This document shows positions 7,058 through 12,257 of a stretch of DNA of 12,257 nucleotides, piece after piece. How positions within the stretch are numbered: position 1 is the stretch's first letter; each line of letters begins with the position of its first letter. Origin of the DNA: an uncultured Oscillospiraceae bacterium (GTDB lineage Bacteria; Bacillota; Clostridia; Oscillospirales; Acutalibacteraceae). Below the pieces are notes generated by a model, which worked only from the letters and a program-made list of their open reading frames with translations, did no database searches and was not told where the DNA came from. The translations under genes and the position numbers were made by a program. The stretch covers positions 1 to 12,257 of the forward strand of contig URGA01000057.1 of NCBI GenBank assembly GCA_900547275.1, given 5' to 3'.

Positions 7058-7688
7058 AAACAATATCATCGCTAAATTAGAAGCAATGCTTTTTGCGGCT
7101 GGAGACCCAGTAGAGCCTGAAAAGCTTGCAGATGTTCTTGAACTTGATATTGAAAATGTAATAAAAATGCTTGGCTATCTTGAAGCGAAGTATGACGAAA
7201 GCCAGAGCGGACTGAGACTGATACGAGTTGACGGAAAATACCAGATCTGTACTCGTGAGGAATATTCAGACGAGGTCAGAGGACTTCTGGAAATTAAGAA
7301 AAATACCCCTCTCAGCCAGGCGGCATTTGAAGTTTTGGCAATAGTGGCGTATAATAAGGCGGTAACCCGTTCTTTTATTGAACAGGTAAGAGGCGTTGAC
7401 TGCAGCGGCCCAATTTCCGGCCTGGTTCAAAAAGGCCTTATAGAAGAGAAAGGCAGACTTGATCTTCCGGGCAGACCTCTTGTTTATGGCACTACGGACC
7501 GCTTTTTAAGATGTTTTTCTCTTAATTCTCTAGATGATCTTCCGGATTTACCGCCGGTAGAAGCCGTTGAAAAAATTGCTGAGGATAACGGCCAGACTTC
7601 TCTTTTTGAAAATGAAGATAAAACTTCCGAATTGCTTACTGAGAAAGACGGCGGTTTGTCCGATGATTTGGAAGAAGACGGCGAGTAA
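7047..7688 (+). CDS. scpB: Segregation and condensation protein B
   Basis: ScpB forms a dimer that binds the central part of ScpA in the SMC condensin complex. The 213-residue protein has two winged-helix domains: the first starts at LEAMLFAAGDPV (11-22), and the second carries LSQAAFEVLAIVAYNKAVTR (89-108). The signature GRLDLPGRPLVYGTT (136-150) is present. A strongly acidic C-terminal tail (about 160-213) extends slightly beyond the usual length. The start is TTG: GAGG at 7034-7037 is 9 nt upstream, and the only nearby ATG in frame (7041) is followed immediately by TAA. The next in-frame ATG, codon 14, would remove the conserved first helix. The gene overlaps scpA by 11 nt. Confidence 0.96.
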   Translation: MSNKNNIIAKLEAMLFAAGDPVEPEKLADVLELDIENVIKMLGYLEAKYDESQSGLRLIRVDGKYQICTREEYSDEVRGLLEIKKNTPLSQAAFEVLAIVAYNKAVTRSFIEQVRGVDCSGPISGLVQKGLIEEKGRLDLPGRPLVYGTTDRFLRCFSLNSLDDLPDLPPVEAVEKIAEDNGQTSLFENEDKTSELLTEKDGGLSDDLEEDGE

Positions 7689-7710
7689 AAAAGATTTTTA
7701 ATTTCTGACG

Positions 7711-7717
7711 AAAGGAG
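7711..7717 (+). promoter_or_regulatory. Strong SD overlapping the nominal GTG of the DUF2953 gene
   Basis: AAAGGAG is an excellent SD, yet the only conventional start codon nearby in frame, GTG at 7717-7719, begins on its last base. The in-frame codon at a normal distance (8 nt) is ATA at 7726. The true start is therefore uncertain: GTG 7717 without usable spacing, ATA 7726 as a rare start, or TTG 7762/ATG 7777 further inside. An in-frame TAA at 7699 excludes longer forms except from CTG 7705. Confidence 0.6.
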
Positions 7718-8454
7718 TGCTTAATATAGCCTTTTTAATTGTTGTTGCGGTTATTGTTGTTTTGATAGCGGCTCTTATGGCTGTTAAAGCAACCTTAACG
7801 CTTATTTATGATAACGGTTGGCACACTTCCGTTCAGGTTTTATTTTTCAAGAAAGACATTGTGCTTTCTGAACTTCTTTCATTCGTTCTTTTCCCTGAAA
7901 AGAAAGCCCAGGAAACAAAGGAAAAAATAAAGGAAAAGAAAGAAAAAGCAGAGGCGGCTGGCGACGATGCCGCTGTTCAGGAGCTGGAAGCCAAGGAAGA
8001 ACAGGCTGAAGAAAAAGTCCAGCAGGTTCAGGAAAAGCAGGAAGAAAAGAAACAGAAGCCTAATTATTTTAAACAGCTTTGGGACCAGCAGGGTATAGTC
8101 GGGATAATGTCTTTTGTATCGAATATGCTAGAGACTGCTTCATCTGCTGTATCAACTTTAATTAAGGGCTTCCATATTTACTCATTTTATGTTAAAATAA
8201 TTGTCGGCGGTTCAGATGCCGCAGATATCGGCGAAAAATACGGCACACTCTGCTCGTTTTACTATCCGTTCAAAGGTGTTATTCTCAGTAACATGAAAGT
8301 GGATCAGTACGACGACTACATACAGCCGGACTTTATCGCTCCCCGTTCAGAATATGAATTTCAGCTTATCGGCAGTATCAGCGTAGGATTGATTTTCAAG
8401 ATGCTGTTCAAAGCAGGTATTGTATTCATAAAAAATTTTATTAAAGATAAATAA
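7717..8454 (+). CDS. DUF2953 (YtfI-like) membrane protein
   Basis: This protein of up to 245 residues matches the DUF2953 pattern: one N-terminal transmembrane segment (about 3-23), a divergent middle, and a conserved C-terminal part with GGSDAADIGEKYGTLCSFYYPF-like features (164-185) and a closing hydrophobic stretch (about 216-241). Residues about 60-115 are rich in Lys, Glu and Gln and should form a charged coiled coil. Function is unknown. The next gene is gerW, and in B. subtilis the DUF2953 gene ytfI also neighbours ytfJ (gerW), so a role linked to sporulation or germination is a plausible inference. The start is given as GTG 7717 for lack of a better conventional codon, but the SD overlaps it, so ATA 7726 is a serious alternative. 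It ends inside the SD of gerW. Confidence 0.85.
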   Translation: MLNIAFLIVVAVIVVLIAALMAVKATLTLIYDNGWHTSVQVLFFKKDIVLSELLSFVLFPEKKAQETKEKIKEKKEKAEAAGDDAAVQELEAKEEQAEEKVQQVQEKQEEKKQKPNYFKQLWDQQGIVGIMSFVSNMLETASSAVSTLIKGFHIYSFYVKIIVGGSDAADIGEKYGTLCSFYYPFKGVILSNMKVDQYDDYIQPDFIAPRSEYEFQLIGSISVGLIFKMLFKAGIVFIKNFIKDK

Positions 8455-8466
8455 GGAGAAATTGTT

Positions 8467-8874
8467 ATGAAAGAAACTCCGGTAAACAGAATTATGGAGA
8501 GCACACTGGAAAAAATGCGTGAGATGGTAGATGTATCTACTATTATCGGCGAACCTCTTGTTACAGGCGATACAACTCTTATCCCCGTATCAAAAGTTTC
8601 CTACGGATTTACCAGCGGCGGTACCGACCTTCCCTCAAAGCAGGCTAACGCTGAGCTGTTCGGCGGTGGCGGCGGCGGTGGTATCACCATTTCTCCCGTT
8701 GCTTTCATTGTTATCCAGGGCGATAAATGCAGAATGATGCAGATCAACAATTATACTTCATCTGCTGACCGTGCGGTTGCAATGATTCCCGAACTTGTGG
8801 ACAAACTCACTGAGCTCCTCAAGGCAAAAGACGGAAATACCGCCGAAGAAAAGGCTGAAGAAAAAGCAGAATAA
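8467..8874 (+). CDS. gerW: GerW/YtfJ-family spore protein
   Basis: This 135-residue cytoplasmic-type protein has no signal peptide or transmembrane segment. It is recognised as GerW (formerly YtfJ) by NRIMESTLEKMREMVD (7-22), IIGEPLVTGDTTLIPVSKVS (26-45), a glycine run of seven residues (66-72) and ISPVAFIVIQGD (75-86). In B. subtilis the protein is made in the forespore and is needed for normal spore germination. Its presence suggests a spore-forming lineage, though it also persists in relatives not known to sporulate. The C-terminus is a short Glu/Ala/Lys-rich tail. The SD AAGGAG (8453-8458) is 8 nt from the ATG and overlaps the DUF2953 stop codon. A terminator-like hairpin follows directly. 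Confidence 0.92.
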   Translation: MKETPVNRIMESTLEKMREMVDVSTIIGEPLVTGDTTLIPVSKVSYGFTSGGTDLPSKQANAELFGGGGGGGITISPVAFIVIQGDKCRMMQINNYTSSADRAVAMIPELVDKLTELLKAKDGNTAEEKAEEKAE

Positions 8875-8882
8875 TTATGGCG

Positions 8883-8921
8883 TAATCACCCGCATATATT
8901 TGTGTGGGTGATTATTTTGTT
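8883..8921 (+). terminator. Hairpin plus T-tract after gerW, overlapping the dac SD
   Basis: The left arm 8883-8894 (TAATCACCCGCA) pairs with the right arm 8903-8914 (TGTGGGTGATTA) over 12 bp with one G-T pair and an 8-nt loop. TTTTGTT follows (8915-8921), the layout of an intrinsic terminator. The right arm also contains GGTGAT (8907-8912), complementary to the 16S anti-SD tail and spaced for the TTG start at 8920. The same hairpin would therefore hide the dac SD. Termination and repression of translation may be combined; this is inference from base pairing. Confidence 0.7.
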
Positions 8922-9960
8922 GAAGCGAATAAAAAGTACTATACTGATATTGACGGCGTTTGCCGCTTTAATTTCTCCTATCAACTGCTCTGCCTCAGTT
9001 AGTGCGGCAAGCGCAGTTGTCATGGACGCTGAAACCAACACGATTTTATACGAAACAAATGCGTATGACGAGAGGCCGATGGCGTCAACAACTAAGATTA
9101 TGACCGCCCTGTTGGCTTGTGAAAGCGGCAAGTTAAGCCAAACGGTTACTGTTACGGATGAGATGCTGCTTGGCTGTGAAGGTTCGTCAGTTGGCCTTAG
9201 AGGCGGCGACAAGATAACCCTTTATGACCTTACGGTAGCTATGCTTCTTGCCAGCGGAAACGACGCCGCAAATGCTGCTTCTTGTTTTCTTGCCGGAACG
9301 TTAGAGGAGTTCGCTTCGCTTATGAACCAGCGAGCCGCGGAAATCGGAATGAATAATACAGAGTTTGTCACCCCGTCAGGGCTTGACTCCGGCAACCACC
9401 ATTCAACTGCTCATGACATGGCGCTTCTTGCGGCGCAGGCGCTTACTAATACTGCCTTTTCTGAAATCTGCGCTATGCAGAAATGTGAAATTACAATAAG
9501 CGGAAAAAAGCAGACTTTGTATAACCATAATAAACTTTTGTCTTCGCTAGACGGCTGCGTCGGCGTTAAAACAGGATTTACTGAAAAAGCGGGAAGATGT
9601 CTAGTTTCCGCTGTTGAATACAAAGGAAACACACTTATATGCGTTACTCTATCAGATCCTGACGACTGGGACGACCACGCTTCCCTTATTAAGCAGTGCA
9701 AAAAGAAGTACAGTGAAAAACGCTTTGCTTCTGAAATACAAATTCCTGTTGTCGGGGGAAAAGAGGACTTTGTTACAGCTTCTTATGAGTATTCAGTAAT
9801 AACAGTAAGTGATGAGTTTTCACAGCGGATATTCTATTATCCGTTTGCTTACGCACCGATAAAAAAGGGCGACACTCTTGGATATGTAAAAATAAATAAC
9901 AAAACAGTGCCTCTTAAGGCACAAGAGGATGTAAAAATATATGGCACAGAACAAAAATGA
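8920..9960 (+). CDS. D-alanyl-D-alanine carboxypeptidase (penicillin-binding protein, peptidase S11)
   Basis: This enzyme removes the terminal D-Ala from peptidoglycan pentapeptides outside the membrane, like DacA/DacB/DacF. With the TTG start at 8920 it has 346 residues: KRIK, a hydrophobic signal peptide (about 5-25), then the serine-peptidase domain with catalytic Ser56 in STTK (56-59), SGN (112-114) and KTG (217-219). A shorter C-terminal domain follows (about 275-346). No clear C-terminal amphipathic or transmembrane anchor is visible, unlike many class members. Starts GTG 8902 or 8908 lie inside the preceding hairpin and lack an SD; TTG 8920 is 7 nt after GGTGAT and puts the basic residues right before the signal core (TTG 8917 is nearly equivalent). 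It overlaps the rluB gene by 20 nt. Which Dac paralogue it corresponds to is undecided; position between gerW and rluB recalls sporulation-linked dacB/dacF. Confidence 0.92.
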   Translation: MKRIKSTILILTAFAALISPINCSASVSAASAVVMDAETNTILYETNAYDERPMASTTKIMTALLACESGKLSQTVTVTDEMLLGCEGSSVGLRGGDKITLYDLTVAMLLASGNDAANAASCFLAGTLEEFASLMNQRAAEIGMNNTEFVTPSGLDSGNHHSTAHDMALLAAQALTNTAFSEICAMQKCEITISGKKQTLYNHNKLLSSLDGCVGVKTGFTEKAGRCLVSAVEYKGNTLICVTLSDPDDWDDHASLIKQCKKKYSEKRFASEIQIPVVGGKEDFVTASYEYSVITVSDEFSQRIFYYPFAYAPIKKGDTLGYVKINNKTVPLKAQEDVKIYGTEQK

Positions 9961-10690
9961 GGTAAGACTTCAGAAATTTATGGCTGAATGCGGCGTTGCC
10001 TCCAGAAGAAAATGTGAAGACCTGATTGCCGCAGGGAAAGTTAAAGTCAACGGTCATGTTGCGTCAATCGGCGATAAGATCAACCCGAAGAAAGATATTG
10101 TTGCGGTACACGGTAAAAAGATAAATAAATCCGAAAAAATGTACTATATAATGCTCAATAAACCCCGTGGTTATGTTACAACCGTTTCTGATGAACTGGG
10201 CAGAAAGACGGTTATGGAGCTTGTCCGGGACATTCATGCTCGAATTTATCCGGTAGGCAGACTTGACCGCGATTCCGAGGGCTTACTGCTTCTTACAAAT
10301 GACGGCAGTTTTGCCAATGCTATGACTCACCCCAGACATGAGTTCAGCAAAGTGTACCGAGTAACAGTCAGGCAAAAAGTAAGCGATACTGCGCTTTATA
10401 ATCTCAGAAGCGGAATTGAACTTGACGGCCGCAAGACGGCTCCGTGCGAAGTTACAGTGCTCACCGAAGAGGAGAACAGAACTGTTCTTGAATTCATTAT
10501 CCACGAAGGCAGAAACCGTCAGATAAGACGTATGTGCGAAGCTGAGGAACTTGAAGTAGCAAGACTGAAGAGAACTGCGATAGGTTCGCTTAAACTCGGT
10601 ATGCTTGGAGTAGGGAAGTGGCGCGAACTTTCAGACAGCGAAGTTACCAAACTCTTGCGTTCTTCGTCAAGAAGTGAAGAAAGCCGTTAA
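9941..10690 (+). CDS. rluB: Pseudouridine synthase, RluB/RsuA family
   Basis: This 249-residue enzyme isomerises uridine to pseudouridine in ribosomal RNA, in the RluB/RluE/RsuA family (RluB targets 23S rRNA helix 80). An N-terminal S4 RNA-binding domain (RLQKFMAECGVASRRKCEDL, 9-28, to about 60) is followed by the synthase domain with LNKPRGYVTT (72-81), catalytic Asp109 in GRLDRDSEGLLLLTNDG and HEGRNRQIRRMC (188-199). The ATG is preceded by GAGGA (9925-9929) at a spacing of 11 nt, within the 3' end of the carboxypeptidase gene, which it overlaps by 20 nt. In B. subtilis, scpA, scpB, dacB and rluB (ypuL) also lie close together, so the neighbourhood is old. The C-terminus is a short Ser/Arg/Glu tail. 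RluB rather than RsuA is favoured by context and length, not proven. Confidence 0.93.
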   Translation: MAQNKNEVRLQKFMAECGVASRRKCEDLIAAGKVKVNGHVASIGDKINPKKDIVAVHGKKINKSEKMYYIMLNKPRGYVTTVSDELGRKTVMELVRDIHARIYPVGRLDRDSEGLLLLTNDGSFANAMTHPRHEFSKVYRVTVRQKVSDTALYNLRSGIELDGRKTAPCEVTVLTEEENRTVLEFIIHEGRNRQIRRMCEAEELEVARLKRTAIGSLKLGMLGVGKWRELSDSEVTKLLRSSSRSEESR

Positions 10691-10728
10691 TTGAAAGCAA
10701 ATGAGGAATAATCATAATCATTTTGCAT

Positions 10729-10756
10729 AAAATTTGACTGAATTTTTTTATTTTTT
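10729..10756 (+). terminator. Weak possible terminator after rluB
   Basis: AAAATT (10729-10734) can pair with AATTTT (10741-10746) around a 6-nt loop, followed by a T-rich run interrupted by one A. The stem is only A-T pairs and would be unstable, so termination here is doubtful. The rest of 10691-10771 is AT-rich with no coding signal. Confidence 0.25.
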
Positions 10757-10771
10757 GTATGGAATGACATA

Positions 10772-10800
10772 TTGATATTAAATAATATAAGTGTTACAAT
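10772..10800 (+). promoter_or_regulatory. SigA-type promoter for the carboxyltransferase operon
   Basis: TTGATA (10772-10777), a 17-nt spacer and TACAAT (10795-10800), with TG at 10792-10793, form a near-consensus extended -10 promoter (TGtTACAAT). Transcription would start near 10807, giving a leader of about 67 nt before the GTG start. The long T-rich stretch just upstream (10743-10757) could act as an UP-like element. Confidence 0.75.
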
Positions 10801-10859
10801 TTAGAGTAGGTGAGTTTGGAATATTTTGCTTCTTTCCTGCTCCCAGAATGTTAAATTTC

Positions 10860-10865
10860 AGGAGG
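10860..10865 (+). promoter_or_regulatory. SD that fixes the carboxyltransferase start at GTG 10874
   Basis: A perfect AGGAGG lies 8 nt before GTG 10874 and downstream of the more 5' in-frame TTG at 10826, so the latter is not the start. Upstream in the leader, TCCTG (in 10831-10840) could pair with CAGGA (10859-10863) and mask the SD, but the helix is only about 5 bp. Confidence 0.85.
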
Positions 10866-10873
10866 ACGAACAA

Positions 10874-12193
10874 GTGAGTAAACTTGCACAAAAAGACACA
10901 GATGCAAGAAAAAGACTTGTCGCTTTGTTTGACGACGGTTCTTTTACTGAAATCGACGCTTTTGCTAAGTCGGCTGACGGCGAAGTTGAAGTTGTTGCCG
11001 GTTTCGGTACTGTGAATGATAATACAGTTTATGCCTTTTCACAGGATGTAACCGCAAACGGCGGTGCGATAAGCGTTGCACAGTGTGCTAAGATTAAAAA
11101 GATTTATGACCTTGCTGTTAAAACAGGCTGCCCGGTAGTGGGCGTATATGATTCCAGAGGCGTTAAGATCAGCGAGGGCTTTGAGGCACTTTCAGCCTAC
11201 GGCGATATTGTTAAAGCCTCAACTTCTATCAGCGGTGTTTGCCCTCAGATTTCTATTATCGCAGGGGCTTGCCTTGGCACTTCCGCTCTTATGGCAAATA
11301 TGGCCGACGTTGTAATTGCCGTTGAGGACGCTGACTTTTATGTAACTACTCCCAGTGAAGTTACTGCTGAACAGTGCTTCAAACAGGGCACAGTGGACAT
11401 GCTTGCAAAAGATTTTGACCAGGCAGTAAGTTATTGTCAGGACGTTATTTCTCTTCTTCCCGGCAACAATCTCAGCCCTGCTCCTATCTTCAACTTCGCG
11501 TCACCTGCAGAGACTGTTGATACAGGCGCGAAGGCTATGGATATCATCAAAGCAGTTGCAGACGATGCAAGCGTCGTTAAACTTAAAGCAGGCTACGGCG
11601 AAAACGTTATTACTGCTCTTGCAAGCGTTATGGGTTCATCAGTAGGTTTTGTCGCTTTTGACGGCAATGCTCTCTGCCCGACCTGCGCTTATAAAACAGA
11701 AGCGTTTGTAAAACTTTGCGACGCTTATAACCTGCCGATTATCACAGTTGTTAATGCTGACGGCTTTGTTAAGGATGCCGAAAACGCAATGCTTACAGCG
11801 GCAACAAGAATGGAGACCGCTTACGCTGCAGCTACATGCCCCAAGATTTCTCTTGTAACAGGCAAAGCAATCGGCGCCGCTTATATCACTCTTGCTGGCA
11901 AGGGCGCTAACGCCGACCTTGTATTTGCATGGGATACAGCGGTAATTTCTCCCCTTGATGTTGAAGCGGCTGTCGCATTCCTTTACAATGACCGCCTTGC
12001 TGCCGGTGAAGACCGCAAGGCTCTTGAAAACGAGTACAAAGAGAAGATGGCTTCTCCTTATACAGCAGCTGCCTGCGGTGCTGTTAACGATGTTATCGTT
12101 CCGGCAGAAAGCAGAAACAAGATGATCGCAGCTTTGGATATGCTTGCCGGCAAGCGTGAAACAACACTGCCTAGAAAACATTCTGTGAAATAA
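10874..12193 (+). CDS. Carboxyltransferase subunit of a biotin-dependent acyl-CoA decarboxylase/carboxylase (MmdA/12S-like)
   Basis: This 439-residue protein belongs to the crotonase-fold carboxyltransferase family (methylmalonyl-CoA decarboxylase alpha, propionyl-CoA carboxylase beta, transcarboxylase 12S), which moves a carboxyl group between an acyl-CoA and biotin. It has an N-lobe with LFDDGSFTEIDAF (18-30), VYDSRGVKISEGFEALSAYG (91-110) and IIAGACLG, and a C-lobe with VVKLKAGYGENVITA and CPKISLVTGKAIGAAY (322-337). The end, TLPRKHSVK, is a variant of the family's usual KKHGNIPL. It is about 70 residues shorter than typical members (about 510): the N-terminal arm and several loops are missing, and the usual GG loops read LGTS and IGAA. 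The start is GTG 10874, set by AGGAGG. A biotin-carrier-like gene follows after 18 nt, supporting a decarboxylase complex. Substrate cannot be determined from the sequence. Confidence 0.88.
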   Translation: MSKLAQKDTDARKRLVALFDDGSFTEIDAFAKSADGEVEVVAGFGTVNDNTVYAFSQDVTANGGAISVAQCAKIKKIYDLAVKTGCPVVGVYDSRGVKISEGFEALSAYGDIVKASTSISGVCPQISIIAGACLGTSALMANMADVVIAVEDADFYVTTPSEVTAEQCFKQGTVDMLAKDFDQAVSYCQDVISLLPGNNLSPAPIFNFASPAETVDTGAKAMDIIKAVADDASVVKLKAGYGENVITALASVMGSSVGFVAFDGNALCPTCAYKTEAFVKLCDAYNLPIITVVNADGFVKDAENAMLTAATRMETAYAAATCPKISLVTGKAIGAAYITLAGKGANADLVFAWDTAVISPLDVEAAVAFLYNDRLAAGEDRKALENEYKEKMASPYTAAACGAVNDVIVPAESRNKMIAALDMLAGKRETTLPRKHSVK

Positions 12194-12211
12194 TCTGGAG
12201 GTTAAAATAAT

Positions 12212-12257
12212 ATGAAAAATTACACAATTACCGTTAACGGTACTGCTTACAATGTTA
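12212..12257 (+). CDS. Biotin/lipoyl-attachment (biotin carrier) protein, N-terminal fragment
   Basis: Only 15 codons are in the window (MKNYTITVNGTAYNV), cut by the window edge. This opening is characteristic of small biotin carrier subunits of decarboxylases and of the carrier region of oxaloacetate decarboxylase, where a KxYxVTVNGxxYxV-like strand pattern precedes the Pro/Ala hinge and the biotinyl MKM domain; neither of those is visible here. The SD GGAGGT (12197-12202) lies 9 nt before the ATG, and the gene is 18 nt after the carboxyltransferase gene, so the two should be co-expressed. An OadG-type delta subunit, often found between these genes, is absent. Confidence 0.7.
   Translation, partial: MKNYTITVNGTAYNV

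Noticed and set aside
8662..8682. Run of seven glycine codons as a repeat expansion or sequencing artefact
   Set aside because: Glycine-rich stretches at this point are normal for GerW/YtfJ proteins and the frame stays open with conserved sequence on both sides.
8531..8737. Alternative-frame open frame inside gerW
   Set aside because: It is the +1 shadow of a conserved protein; no SD and low-complexity translation.
8902..8919. GTG 8902 as start of the carboxypeptidase
   Set aside because: It falls in the terminator hairpin with no SD, and adds six residues before the basic start of the signal peptide; TTG 8920 fits better.
10700..10724. Possible hairpin AAATGA...TCATTT after rluB
   Set aside because: Six A/T-rich pairs with a long loop and no T-tract directly after; too weak to call.
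10826..10873. Extended N-terminus of the carboxyltransferase from TTG 10826
   Set aside because: The extension contains the AGGAGG ribosome site of GTG 10874 and does not resemble the family.
11639..12181. Antisense 180-codon open frame, rich in Cys and Ser, within the carboxyltransferase gene
   Set aside because: It lies wholly opposite a clear family member, has no recognisable domain, SD or promoter, and its composition is what the complement of that gene gives.
1..12257. CRISPR arrays, tRNA/rRNA genes, insertion sequences, phage or toxin-antitoxin genes
   Set aside because: Looked for and not seen; all sizeable open frames are explained by core-type genes on one strand.

Overview
The window (about 42-43% G+C by eye, all genes on the + strand, very tight spacing) looks like a chromosomal segment of a low-to-mid-GC Firmicute of class Clostridia, probably an Oscillospirales/Ruminococcaceae-type gut anaerobe. 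The support is a YqhQ (DUF1385) gene next to prmC, the order M50 protease-scpA-scpB-DUF2953-gerW-dac-rluB, a GerW/YtfJ spore-associated protein, strong AGGAGG-type ribosome sites, and the start of a biotin-dependent decarboxylase locus. The family-level placement is inference.

Block 1 (about 87-5576): an extended -10 promoter precedes a five-gene run. It encodes a secreted lipoprotein with four calcium-loop-like repeats, an OmpR/PhoB-type response regulator, a membrane sensor kinase with an extracytoplasmic sensor domain and HAMP, the membrane protein YqhQ, and the release-factor methyltransferase PrmC. Stop and start signals overlap (stop inside the next SD, a 20-nt overlap, a GTGA overlap), so this is probably one transcript with translational coupling. 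A phased set of TTTTGTA decamers lies just upstream of and into the promoter and is a candidate operator.

Block 2 (about 5590-8921): a second good promoter (TTGACT, 18-nt spacer, TGtTATTCT) starts an operon of a small site-2-protease-family intramembrane peptidase, the condensin partners ScpA and ScpB, a DUF2953 membrane protein and GerW. It ends in a 12-bp hairpin followed by T-rich sequence.

Block 3 (8920-10690): a D,D-carboxypeptidase (penicillin-binding protein) and an RluB-type pseudouridine synthase overlap by 20 nt. The carboxypeptidase's likely SD lies inside the right arm of the preceding hairpin, so terminator and translation start appear superimposed.

Block 4 (10772-end): after an AT-rich gap with a third extended -10 promoter comes a short, divergent carboxyltransferase (MmdA/12S-like), followed by the first 15 codons of a probable biotin carrier protein. 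Together they suggest a biotin-dependent, possibly sodium-pumping acyl-CoA decarboxylase.

No tRNA, rRNA, CRISPR array, insertion sequence or prophage gene is visible. Most of the window is core gene content. The points most worth a second look are the lipoprotein/two-component/YqhQ module, the terminator-SD hairpin, the unusual start region of the DUF2953 gene, and the altered active-site loops of the carboxyltransferase.
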